NCBI RefSeq assembly: GCF_001655615.1
Contig: NZ_CP011567.1
Span: 1,745,001-1,809,000, forward strand
Length of the DNA stretch: 64,000 bases
Source: Pseudomonas sp. GR 6-02
Lineage (GTDB): Bacteria; Pseudomonadota; Gammaproteobacteria; Pseudomonadales; Pseudomonadaceae
Direction: 5' to 3'
The translations under genes and the position numbers were made by a program. This document shows positions 30,921-40,500 of the stretch, one piece after another. The number at the start of each line of letters is the position of its first letter. The first letter of the stretch is position 1. A model generated the notes under the pieces. It was not told the origin of the DNA. It was given only the letters and a program-made list of their open reading frames with translations, and ran no database searches.

Positions 30921-31807
30921 CCACGACAAATCGTAAAGGCATCATCCTCGCTGGCGGCTCGGGCACTCGTCTGCACCCGCTGACCCTCGGCGTATCCAAG
31001 CAAATGCTGCCAATCTACGACAAGCCGATGATCTTCTATCCGCTGTCGGTGTTGATGCTCGCCGGTATGCGCGAAGTCCTGATTATCTCCACGCCTGAAG
31101 ACCTGCCATGTTTCCAGAAGTTGTTGGGTGACGGCAGCCTGTACGGCATCAAGCTGACTTATGCCGAGCAACCTAGCCCGGATGGTCTGGCTCAGGCTTT
31201 CATCATCGGCGAAGAATTCATTGGCAAGGATCCTTGCTGCCTGATCCTGGGCGACAACATCTTTTACGGTCAACACTTCTCGGACAACCTGCGTTCGGCT
31301 AGCACTCAAGAACGCGGCGCGACTGTATTCGGCTATCACGTGTCGGATCCAGAGCGTTTTGGTGTCGTCGAGTTCGACGCTGCCGGCCGTGCCTTGAGCA
31401 TCGAAGAGAAGCCGCTGAAGCCAAAATCCAGCTACGCGGTGACTGGCCTGTACTTCTACGACAACCAGGTTGTCGAGATCGCCAAGAACATCAAGCCATC
31501 CGAGCGTGGCGAGTTGGAAATCACCGACGTTAACCGCGCCTACCTCGAGCAAAACACCCTCAATGTAGAAATGCTCGGACGCGGTTTTGCCTGGCTGGAC
31601 ACGGGGACTCACGACTCGTTGCTCGAGGCCAGTCACTTCGTGCACACGATCGAGCAGCGTCAAGGCTTGAAAGTGGCCTGCCTGGAGGAGATCGCCTACA
31701 ACAACGGTTGGATTACCGCTGAACAGTTGGGCGCTCAGGCCGATAGGCTGAAGAAGACTGGCTATGGTCAGTACCTGCAAAAACTGCTGGATTTGGATTC
31801 CCTCTGA
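30917..31807 (+). CDS. rmlA: Glucose-1-phosphate thymidylyltransferase
   Basis: The 296-residue nucleotidyltransferase begins [20 protein letters not shown] and has the activation motif [20 protein letters not shown] and the metal site [10 protein letters not shown]. It makes dTDP-glucose, the first step to dTDP-L-rhamnose, and is typically feedback-inhibited by that sugar. It follows rmlD with an ATGA overlap. No rmlC (3,5-epimerase) follows, so that enzyme must come from elsewhere. Confidence 0.96.
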   Translation: MTTTNRKGIILAGGSGTRLHPLTLGVSKQMLPIYDKPMIFYPLSVLMLAGMREVLIISTPEDLPCFQKLLGDGSLYGIKLTYAEQPSPDGLAQAFIIGEEFIGKDPCCLILGDNIFYGQHFSDNLRSASTQERGATVFGYHVSDPERFGVVEFDAAGRALSIEEKPLKPKSSYAVTGLYFYDNQVVEIAKNIKPSERGELEITDVNRAYLEQNTLNVEMLGRGFAWLDTGTHDSLLEASHFVHTIEQRQGLKVACLEEIAYNNGWITAEQLGAQADRLKKTGYGQYLQKLLDLDSL

Positions 31808-31861
31808 GTCGAGAGGGTTTACTTTCAAACCTAGCGTTTAATCCGAGCAAGCAGGAATAGC

Positions 31862-32785
31862 ATGCCAGTAAAACATCCCAAGGTTGCAGTTTTGCTGGCT
31901 GCGTACAACGGAATGCAGTGGATTGAGGAGCAATTGGTCTCGATTCTCGGCCAGTTATCGGTCGACGTTACCCTGCACATTAGCATCGACCCCTCTACTG
32001 ACGGCACCGAGGCGTGGTGCAGAGCTTATGCGGCTGAGCATCCAGCAGTTGTAGTGCTTCCGGATGCCAATCGCTTCGGCGGAGCATCGCGCAACTTCTT
32101 TCGGCTGATCCGGGACGTTGACTTCGATGGCTACGACTTCGTCGCCTTTGCCGACCAGGACGACATCTGGTATCCCGATAAGCTGCACAGAGCAACCCAG
32201 GCGTTGCAGGCACGAGGAGTGGATGCCTACTCCAGTAACGTGACGGCGTTCTGGCCAAATGGCAGAACCCTGCTGCTGGACAAGGCGCAACCTCAGGTCG
32301 CCTGGGATTTTTTGTTCGAGGCAGCCGGGCCTGGCTGCACCTATGTCTTTAGAAAAAGCCTGATAGAAGCCTTGAAAGGCTCGATGCTCGCCAACTGGCA
32401 GCAACTGCAAGGTGTAACTTTGCATGACTGGTATTTCTACGCCTTTGCGCGCAGTCATGGTTACCGTTGGTATATCGACCCGTTACCCAGCATGGATTAC
32501 CGGCAGCACGAGCGTAATCAGGTGGGTGCCAACACAGGCCTGAGTCCGTTGATCGCTCGTTACAAAACCATTCATGACGGTTGGTGGTTCGGTCAGGTTC
32601 ACCTGATTGCAGATCTGGTGGGGCAGGGGGCGAAGCCCTTTAAAGGCGTCTTGTTGCAATTACGGCGTACGGAACTGATGAAACTGTCCTTCAGTGCCTG
32701 GCAATGCAGGCGCCGGGTGCGGGACAAGATTTTTTTCTTTTTTATCTGTTGGTTCACCGCATTGATGGGAAACAAAGCTCAATGA
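31862..32785 (+). CDS. GT2 glycosyltransferase, probable rhamnosyltransferase
   Basis: The 307-residue protein starts MPVKHPKVAVLLAAYNGMQW after GCAGGAATAGC. It is a GT-A fold family 2 enzyme with the nucleotide site LLAAYNG and metal motif FADQDDIW. It resembles rhamnosyltransferases that act early in O-antigen or lipid-linked glycan synthesis, and it directly follows the rmlBDA genes. The tail is basic and hydrophobic (KIFFFFICWFTALMG), suggesting membrane contact. It overlaps the next gene by four bases. Donor and acceptor are inferred. Confidence 0.87.
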   Translation: MPVKHPKVAVLLAAYNGMQWIEEQLVSILGQLSVDVTLHISIDPSTDGTEAWCRAYAAEHPAVVVLPDANRFGGASRNFFRLIRDVDFDGYDFVAFADQDDIWYPDKLHRATQALQARGVDAYSSNVTAFWPNGRTLLLDKAQPQVAWDFLFEAAGPGCTYVFRKSLIEALKGSMLANWQQLQGVTLHDWYFYAFARSHGYRWYIDPLPSMDYRQHERNQVGANTGLSPLIARYKTIHDGWWFGQVHLIADLVGQGAKPFKGVLLQLRRTELMKLSFSAWQCRRRVRDKIFFFFICWFTALMGNKAQ

Positions 32786-33744
32786 CAGCCCCAAAGGTAT
32801 TGGTCACGGGGGCAGGCGGTTTCGTGGGTGAGGCGCTGGTTTTCAGGATGTTGGTGGACAAACAGTTCGCTCCGATCGCGGCCGCTCGCAGTCTCACCCG
32901 GTTGCAGGGTTTATGCCCGGTTGTACCCTTTGATCTGAATGATCCTGAAGCCTTGCCTGAGTTGAAGGAAGTCAGTGCGGTCGTCCACGCGGCGGCCAGA
33001 GTTCATGTGATGAACGAAATCGCTTCTGATGCCTTGGCCGAGTTTCGCAAGGTTAATGTGGAGGGCACTCTTCGGTTGGCAAAGCGCGCCGCTGAATCGG
33101 GAGTCAAACGCTTCATCTTCATCAGTTCGATCAAGGTCAATGGCGAAAGCACCCAGCCAGGCAAGCCGTTCAAGGCTGATGATACACCGGCCCCGGCGGA
33201 TCCTTATGGCGTGTCCAAGCACGAGGCTGAACAAGGCCTGAGAAAACTTGCTCGCGAAACCGGAATGGAAGTGGTGATTATTCGCCCGCCATTGATCTAT
33301 GGGGCGGGTGTTAAAGCCAATTTTCTGAGTATGCTGCGCTGGCTGAACAAAGGTATTCCGTTACCGTTGGGAGCGGTTCGGAACCAGCGTAGCCTTGTGG
33401 CGATCGGAAACCTGGTGGACCTTGTAATCACCTGTATCGATCATCCTGCCGCAGCGAACCAAACCTTTCTGGTCAGTGATGGCCAGGACTTGTCCACAAC
33501 TGAAATACTACGTCGCCTGGGCAATGCGCTCGGGACGAAGGCCTGGCTCTTGCCACTGCCAAAGTGGTTGCTGGTAATGGCAGCTTCGGCATTGAGAAAG
33601 CAATCCGTTGCTCAACGGATCTGCGGGTCATTGCAGGTCGACATCAGCAAAAATCGTGAATTATTGGGGTGGACCCCCCCCATCAACATGGATGAAGCCA
33701 TGCGCCAAACCGCAGGTCACTATCTGGACGCGCAGACGAAATGA
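32782..33744 (+). CDS. NAD-dependent sugar reductase/epimerase, WbpV/WbpK-like
   Basis: The ATG at 32782 overlaps the glycosyltransferase stop and gives 320 residues (MTAPKVLVTGAGGFVGEALV). The extended-SDR motifs are GAGGFVG, HAAARVHVM, the Ser in FISSIKVNGE and YGVSKHEAEQ. In Pseudomonas O-antigen loci the enzyme directly before wbpL reduces the WbpM product UDP-4-keto-6-deoxy-GlcNAc to UDP-D-QuiNAc or UDP-D-FucNAc. That role is inferred from position and family; the stereochemistry cannot be read here. Confidence 0.85.
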   Translation: MTAPKVLVTGAGGFVGEALVFRMLVDKQFAPIAAARSLTRLQGLCPVVPFDLNDPEALPELKEVSAVVHAAARVHVMNEIASDALAEFRKVNVEGTLRLAKRAAESGVKRFIFISSIKVNGESTQPGKPFKADDTPAPADPYGVSKHEAEQGLRKLARETGMEVVIIRPPLIYGAGVKANFLSMLRWLNKGIPLPLGAVRNQRSLVAIGNLVDLVITCIDHPAAANQTFLVSDGQDLSTTEILRRLGNALGTKAWLLPLPKWLLVMAASALRKQSVAQRICGSLQVDISKNRELLGWTPPINMDEAMRQTAGHYLDAQTK

Positions 33745-34760
33745 CTTTTTTGTGGCTGCTACTAGCAGTATTCGTTGTTTCCTGGGGGCTGACGTTTGTT
33801 TTACGTCGTTATGCTTTGGCCAATAGCTTGATGGATACACCAAACGAGCGCAGCTCTCACTCTGTGCCTACTCCTCGGGGTGGAGGTGTAGCTATTGTTG
33901 TCTCCTTTCTGTTGGCGCTTCTGATCCTTCGGGGGCTTGATTTGATGAGCCTGGCGACGCTCGTCGGTTTACTGGGGGGCGGCTTGTTGGTCGCGCTTAT
34001 CGGTTTTGCCGATGATCACGGGCATATCGCCGCAAGGTGGCGCCTATTAGGCCATTTTGCAGCCTCGATATGGGCGTTATATTGGCTGGGAGGCTCTCCT
34101 GGCGTCACGCTCTTTGGAGTCACCCTTGATCCAGGGTGGATTGGGAATATTTTGTTTGTGCTGTATTTGGTCTGGATGCTGAATCTTTACAACTTCATGG
34201 ATGGCATTGACGGCCTGGCCAGTGCTGAAGCGATCAGCGTCTGCCTCGGAATGTTGCTGGTCTATTGGTTTAGCGCAAACCTCGAACTGGCCTGGGGGCC
34301 TCTGGCTCTGGTAGCTGCGGTCGCGGGCTTTCTCTGTTGGAACTATCCGCCGGCGAAAATTTTCATGGGAGACGCAGGCAGCGGTTTTTTGGGGATTGTA
34401 TTAGCAGGGATGTCGATTGAGGCAGCCTCCAAGTCGCCCGAGTTGCTCTGGAGCTGGTTGATCATGCTTGGCGTTTTCATTGTTGATGCGACGTGGACCC
34501 TGATGCGCAGGCTTTTACGAGGTGAAAAGGTATATGAAGCCCATCGCAGTCATGGTTATCAATATGCCTCTCGCAAGCACCGTAGCCATAAAGCAGTAAC
34601 GCTGGCATCGATCACTATCAATTTTGTATGGCTCATGCCGTTATCGATTGCTGTAGCAAGTGGCTGGATTTCCGGATTTTTTGGTATGGTCGTAGCTTAT
34701 GCGCCACTGCTGTTTATCGCTCGTACCTACAAAGCAGGAGAGTCGGAGCAAGTAGTGTAA
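33741..34760 (+). CDS. wbpL: Polyprenyl-phosphate sugar-1-phosphate transferase WbpL
   Basis: The 339-residue integral membrane protein has about ten helices and the MraY/WecA-family motifs: NERSSHSVPTPRGGGVAI near the N-terminus, GFADDHGH, NLYNFMDGIDGLA (catalytic Asp), KIFMGDAGSGFLG and the HRSHGYQYASRKH loop. It starts lipid-linked O-antigen synthesis by loading a HexNAc-phosphate onto undecaprenyl phosphate. It overlaps the upstream reductase (ATGA). The next gene begins 136 bp on and codon use turns AT-richer from here. Confidence 0.93.
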   Translation: MTFLWLLLAVFVVSWGLTFVLRRYALANSLMDTPNERSSHSVPTPRGGGVAIVVSFLLALLILRGLDLMSLATLVGLLGGGLLVALIGFADDHGHIAARWRLLGHFAASIWALYWLGGSPGVTLFGVTLDPGWIGNILFVLYLVWMLNLYNFMDGIDGLASAEAISVCLGMLLVYWFSANLELAWGPLALVAAVAGFLCWNYPPAKIFMGDAGSGFLGIVLAGMSIEAASKSPELLWSWLIMLGVFIVDATWTLMRRLLRGEKVYEAHRSHGYQYASRKHRSHKAVTLASITINFVWLMPLSIAVASGWISGFFGMVVAYAPLLFIARTYKAGESEQVV

Positions 34761-34896
34761 TTAAAAAGCGTCAAAAACACATATCAACACGGGTTTGCAT
34801 GGTCGCCTCTCTTATAGAGCATCTAGGGATGTACCTGCCGCTGATGTTGTGATATTTGCAGGTCGCTAAGTTGCATTGGTTAGGGAGTTCGATTTG

Positions 34897-36834
34897 ATGA
34901 GTGGTTTATTCAGTATGGTTGCTTCAAAAATCTGGCAAGTCATAACGCGTTTTTCACGAGGGCTGCGCTCTTTTTTGGCTAAGTCTAAAGCGTTTATTCG
35001 GCCCTTTTACCAAAAGTTTCCTTTCCTTGTGTGGATTCGTGTTCGTATACATTTGTTTTTCAAGCGTTTGCGCGAAAATATAATGTTAGTGATTAATTCG
35101 CGGAATAATACCAAGGCTATCCAGGCTATATTGAATCGTCGTTTCTCACGGTTCCAGAGCTCGTCGATCGCTCAGGCGCAACCAGTTATTGATGTGTCGG
35201 TGGTGACGTTCAATAGTGGCAAGTGGATTGATGGTTTTTTTGAATCGTTAAGAGCGCAAAATTACCCGCTCAGCAAATTGAATATGTTCTTTGTTGATAA
35301 CGGGTCTTCGGACAGCACCCTCGAAGCATTGCAGCGTTGGCAGACATTGCTTGGTCAGGAAGTGGCTGGTTTCGACATTATGGAAGGCGACAATGTCGGG
35401 TTTGGTGCCGGGCATGAAAAGGCAATCCGTAAAGGACGCTCTGAATATTTTCTTGTTAGTAATGTGGATATCGTTTTTGCCAAAGACTCTATAACCAAAG
35501 TGGTGGCTGCTGCTCTGGCTGATGCCAAGGCTGAGGTGGCATCCTGGGAGTTGAGGCAGGCACCTTATGAACACCCTAAATATTATGATCCGGTAACGTT
35601 GGAAACCAACTGGTCGTCCCATGCTTGCGTACTTGTAAGAAGGTCGGCTTACGTTGAGGTCGGTGGATACGAGCGCGAGATCTTCATGTATGGCGAAGAC
35701 GTCGAGCTTTCCTATCGCTTCAGGTCCTATGGATACCAACTCAAGTATTGCCCATCCGCCGTCGTCTATCATTATACCTATGAGCATGAGCATCATATAA
35801 AACCGATTCAGTATACCGGCAGCACGCTGGCCAATGCTTATATCAGGCTGCGCTATGGGAATTTGAGCGATAGAGTGGGTGGCTTTATCTTGCAATGCCT
35901 GCTTTTGCTCCGTCCAGAACCCTATGCTGGCGCCCGTCGCGATGTGTTCAGAAACTTCGGTGTGATATTCAAGAAGGCTCGGTATTTTATGCGGGGCAAG
36001 GGACCGAGTGAAAACTGCTATTTCCCTTTCAGGGGCTTTGATTATGAAATGATCAGGGATGGGGCGTTCTGGGAGGTGGGCGAATCATTGGCTGATTACC
36101 CTCTTGTTACTGTGGTTACTCGAACTTACAAGAATCGAGGAGAGTTTCTCAGACAGTCCATGATGTCTGTGTGTAATCAGACGTACCCGAATATCGAGTT
36201 GATAGTCGTTGAGGATGGCGGTTCTACGATGAGCTCGGTTGTGTCTGATTTTGAATTTCCGGAGGGAATGAGTGTTAGTTACTACTCCCTCGATAAAGTC
36301 GGTCGTTCGGTGACCGGTAATTATGGTTTGGAAAAGGCTGCCGGAAAATATTGCATGTTTCTCGATGATGATGATTTGCTTTTCGCGGATCATGTCGAGG
36401 TGCTTGTTGGTGCGTTGGCGAAAAATGCTGACGCGGTAGCGGCCTACTCATTGGCGCTGGAAGTCGGTACTGTTGCCAGTGGCGTGGAAGGGCAATATTT
36501 TGAGGTTAGCCATGCGGTACCTCCGATTCTCAAGCAAGAATATGACTATGAGGTTCTGCTGGATCACAACTATATAGCTATCCAGTCTCTCCTTTTTCAA
36601 AAGAATCTCTTCTTGCAACGAGGCGGATTTCAAACCGATATGAGCAGTCTCGAAGACTGGAATCTTTGGTTGCGGTATGGTTATGGCAATAAGTTTGTTT
36701 ATGTGCCAAAAACCACGTCTTTGTTTAGAACTCCAGGTGACCCCACTGTACGGGTAGAGCGGCATATGCAGTTGCATGACGCATATTATATTGCCAAGAA
36801 TCACGCGCTGAAAACGTGTAAGAGTTATACCTGA
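34897..36834 (+). CDS. Protein with two GT2 glycosyltransferase domains
   Basis: The ATG at 34897 is preceded by TAGGGAG; the frame opens 21 bp earlier. The 645-residue product has a basic, amphipathic N-terminus, then a first GT2 domain (about 98-330, SVVTFNSGKWIDGFF, LVSNVDIVF) and a second (about 400-640, VTVVTRTYKNRGEFLRQSM, MFLDDDDLL). Both keep acidic metal motifs. Such tandem enzymes often add two sugars in sequence or polymerise a disaccharide. The gene is AT-richer than the rml genes, consistent with horizontal acquisition. Sugars are unknown. Confidence 0.87.
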   Translation: MSGLFSMVASKIWQVITRFSRGLRSFLAKSKAFIRPFYQKFPFLVWIRVRIHLFFKRLRENIMLVINSRNNTKAIQAILNRRFSRFQSSSIAQAQPVIDVSVVTFNSGKWIDGFFESLRAQNYPLSKLNMFFVDNGSSDSTLEALQRWQTLLGQEVAGFDIMEGDNVGFGAGHEKAIRKGRSEYFLVSNVDIVFAKDSITKVVAAALADAKAEVASWELRQAPYEHPKYYDPVTLETNWSSHACVLVRRSAYVEVGGYEREIFMYGEDVELSYRFRSYGYQLKYCPSAVVYHYTYEHEHHIKPIQYTGSTLANAYIRLRYGNLSDRVGGFILQCLLLLRPEPYAGARRDVFRNFGVIFKKARYFMRGKGPSENCYFPFRGFDYEMIRDGAFWEVGESLADYPLVTVVTRTYKNRGEFLRQSMMSVCNQTYPNIELIVVEDGGSTMSSVVSDFEFPEGMSVSYYSLDKVGRSVTGNYGLEKAAGKYCMFLDDDDLLFADHVEVLVGALAKNADAVAAYSLALEVGTVASGVEGQYFEVSHAVPPILKQEYDYEVLLDHNYIAIQSLLFQKNLFLQRGGFQTDMSSLEDWNLWLRYGYGNKFVYVPKTTSLFRTPGDPTVRVERHMQLHDAYYIAKNHALKTCKSYT

Positions 36835-36874
36835 GTTCGTGCTTTAGCGGTTTGTGGTATCGAGTTTTTGAATT

Positions 36875-36904
36875 GAGTCATTCCGAGTGAGTGACTCTTT
36901 TTTT
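36875..36904 (+). terminator. Rho-independent terminator after tandem GT2 gene
   Basis: GAGTCATTC and GAGTGACTC pair (one G-T) across a 5-base loop, followed by TTTTTTTG, about 40 bp after the stop. It would end the first O-antigen transcript. Confidence 0.8.
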
Positions 36905-37531
36905 GTATTTTTCTACTGATGTAGCTCTGGCTCGTTAGTCGAAGTGGTTGGTTTTGTATACGATTTGTTGACTCTTTATTGGTTTTTTGCTCCTCAATAT
37001 TCTGGTTTTTTTTCAGATGGACGGCGGCAGCCCTTTAAAGTAATCAAATCTGGCTGTTTCGGGAGGGGGCGCAGGTCTGGGCCGGGATGGTTTCGAGCGG
37101 TGCCCATCCTCTGTCCCGTCAACGATTCAGTCCGCTGTGTGTCTGCCTGGGGTTGACGTGTTTTTCGCTCTTGGCGGTAGGGGGGAACCTTTTTTGTTGG
37201 GGGCTGCAGCTAGACCATAGGTAAGGAACCCGGTATTTCTGAGCTATTTTGAATGTTAAGACCAAAAAATGTTATAAATCAGTTTTGGATGGTTTCGCGC
37301 TTGTTTGCTCCGGGTCAGTGACCGCGTTTGAGGTTCACTCGGCCCAAGGGGGCTAACGTCGTCGACGTAAAGTCGTCGTGGAACCAGGGAGTGGTCATTT
37401 GCAAGTGTTACCCTTTTATGTAGGGCTATGGTTGTAGCCGTCTTACAGGGTGTTCGTATTAGTGCAGATAATTTACTCGTTTGGAAGTGCGTTGCTGAGA
37501 GTCAGCATGCCCATAGGATTTTTTGACGCAT
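36905..37531. other. Long intergenic region inside O-antigen locus
   Basis: These 627 bp contain no believable gene. The middle (37020-37160) is GC-rich and the flanks AT-rich. The region presumably holds the promoter for the large fusion gene, but I cannot point to a firm -35/-10 pair. Confidence 0.5.
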
Positions 37532-40500
37532 ATGCTAAATATTAGTGATTTGTCATCAGTGGACAAACAAAAAGTCTTCGACTATCTCAAGTGGAACAGT
37601 TTCCGTTCCGAGAAGTACAAGGTTTTATACGTTAGTACCCCAAAAGTTGCGAGTACTTCCCTGAAGTGGTGGTTTGCGTCACTGGAAGGTTGCTCGCAGG
37701 CCTTGCGCGGCGTCGGTGAGGCTGCGGGAAGCAATTCTGATCAAGTTGTTCACGAGATTCACAAGGTTGCGCCCCATGTCAGCGGGCTGGAAATAGACGA
37801 CCTTTTGGAACCGCTTCTTGCTGATACATATTTTCGATTTGCCGCCGTACGAAATCCTTATAAGCGCATCTTCTCCGCATGGCAGTCGAAAATACTGTTA
37901 CAAGATCCGGAGCAGGTCGCATCGTATCCAAAGTTTGAGTTATTACAGCAGCCGGTAAAAAGCGTAGCGGATGTTGCTTCGGCTTTTGAGGCGTTTCTGG
38001 AGTATCTCGCAAGTAATAGCGCATCTTCACCTGAAAAAGATTTTTGGGCGCCTCAAGCCACGCTATTGCGTCCGGATTTGATCAATTATTCCTTGTTGGT
38101 CAAAATTGAAAACTCCTCTGAACTCCATAAAGCATTATCGGAGCACTTCGGTGAGCAGGCCGCCGATCCTTTCGCAGAGCCTTCGCAAAGTGAAAATGTC
38201 ATTCCCTTCCTTCCTGCTTTTATAACGGAACGAAGTGCGAGTTTGATTAAAGAGTTGTATGCCGAAGATTTTGATGTCTTCGAATATGATAGGCAAGTAC
38301 CAGAACGTACAGAAGCGTTTTCGGTAGAGCAGTTGGATCTTGCGTTTGACGCGGCCAGGCTGATTCGGGAAAGTCGTCAACAAATAGGTGCGCGCTCCCT
38401 TCAGATTCAGGACTTGACCCAACAGATCGAGGATTTGAATCAGCGAATTGCCTCATTGAACCCGACTCTGTTCGAGCGTGAATCGCAGTTAAAAGAGCTC
38501 ATGGGTTCTTTGGTTAAACGTGACCGGCATATCGCCAGTCTTGAGCAATCTGTGGGTGTGCTCAATAGGCAGTTAGTCGATCTCAAAGCCGTTTTGGTTG
38601 ATTACGAAAAAGAGAATGTCAGTCTGAAGGCTGATCTGCTCAAGACGCAGCAGGAACTCCAGGCATTACTCTCTTCGCATTCCTGGCGTTTAATGTCGTC
38701 TGTGCGCATGGTTTCAGGGTTTGTGCGAGAGTCCGTCCATAACGTTAGAACGCTGACATGGAGTAAAGTTGTCGACTCGTTAAGGCGTCGTCGAGAGCTT
38801 TATAACGAAAATACTCTTCGTGAGATTCAGGAAAGCGGGTTGTTTGATCCGGATTATTACCTGGCCAATAATGCAGAAGTGCGTGCAAAAGGCACTGATC
38901 CACTCAAGCACTACATGCTCAAGGGCTGGATAGAAAATCGCAATCCTTGCGCCGCTTTCAGTCCTTCGGATTATCTGTTGGCCAACCCTGATGTTGCCGA
39001 GGCTCAGGTTCATCCGCTGCTTCACTACATTCAATGCGGACAGCTCGAAGGTCGCCCAATCAGATTGCCAGTTCGCATTTGCGAAATGACGGCGGTCAAG
39101 CGTCGACCCGTCGGGCGCAATGCGGTTTTCAATCCGTATGGTGAATATACACCGATACCGGTTCTCAAGGCTGTGCTCGAGGCACAGATCGAAGCCGTCA
39201 AAAAGTCAGGATTGTTCGACGAGAAGTACTACCTTGCGATGTACAGCGATGTGCCAGAGGTCTCGGTCGATCCGCTCAGGCACTACTGTGAACAGGGCTG
39301 GCGCGAAGGTAAAAATCCTTCCATGGACTTTGATACGCGCGCCTATCTCGCACTTTACAAAGACATTCAACACATTGGTCTCAACCCGCTTTGGCATTAC
39401 ATTGTCACTGGCGCGGCGGAGCATAGAATAGCGGTACCGGATGCACTCATTAATCACGAAAACGACATCCGTTTTGGTGAGGTTAACAGCGACATCAAGT
39501 TGCTCGCGTTCTATGTATCGCCTGACTGGGAGGCGTTGCGTAGTGCCAGATTCGCTGCCAAAGGCAATTCGCAGCGACCACGTCCTGACAAGATGCTTGG
39601 GTTGTATGATCCGTTGGATGGGCGTGTGCTCACCCAGCAGGTACTCAGTGCCAAGAGCCATGGCTTTTTTGGCTTTTGCTTTAAACTGAGCGCGGATTCG
39701 GTTGTGCAAGCGTCGCCACAGCCTCTGGACATTTTTCTTGCCCACACAGAAATCGACTTTAATTTCTGCGTTCAAATAGATTTGCATCTGGAAGGCCTGG
39801 CGAACAACTTGATTACGCCTGTTGTTGCAGTTCTAGCTGATAAGCGATGTGTGCGGGTTGATGAGCGTCCCGTCATCGTGGTTAAACTCAATGAGTACGA
39901 CGAAGACATCGTTGATTCAATTCGCAAGCTACGTGAGCGATTGAATGAACTGTGTGACGGGGTGTACCTGATTGCTCAGTTTGGTTTTGCGGGTTCGGAA
40001 GAGTTGGCGCAGGACCTGGATGGTTTGTGTGACGCCGTGCTTGATCTTTCTGCAGATCCTGTACCGGGCGAAACTGGCGTATTTACACCGCAAAACAAGA
40101 ATGGAATAGATACCGTTCCGTATAACCTTGTTGCTTCGCAAGGGATCGTACGAGCGCAGAAAACACATCTTCGTACTACTCCGGTTTTCCACGCTATTTC
40201 ATTGGGGCGTGATGAAACTGCGCTTAAGCAATATTCTCCTCTTGTGTATTCGCGCTTTCACATTCGTGACTATGGACGTTGGCTTGACGCGGCGATCAGG
40301 GGCGCGAGAAAGGCGCTCCCCGAGGATCGCCGTCTACTGTTCGTGAATGCCTGGAACAATTGGCAGGAAGGACTTTTCCTTGAGCCAGACAGTATCACCG
40401 GTTTTGGTCGGTTGAACGAAACAACACGCGCTTTGCTGGATATTGATTCCAGTATCGTTATGCCAAAAGTTTCGGTAATTGTTCCAAACTATAATCATGA

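Noticed and set aside
36944..37156. A 70-codon frame in the gap before the large fusion gene
   Set aside because: No start site, no homology pattern and mixed composition.
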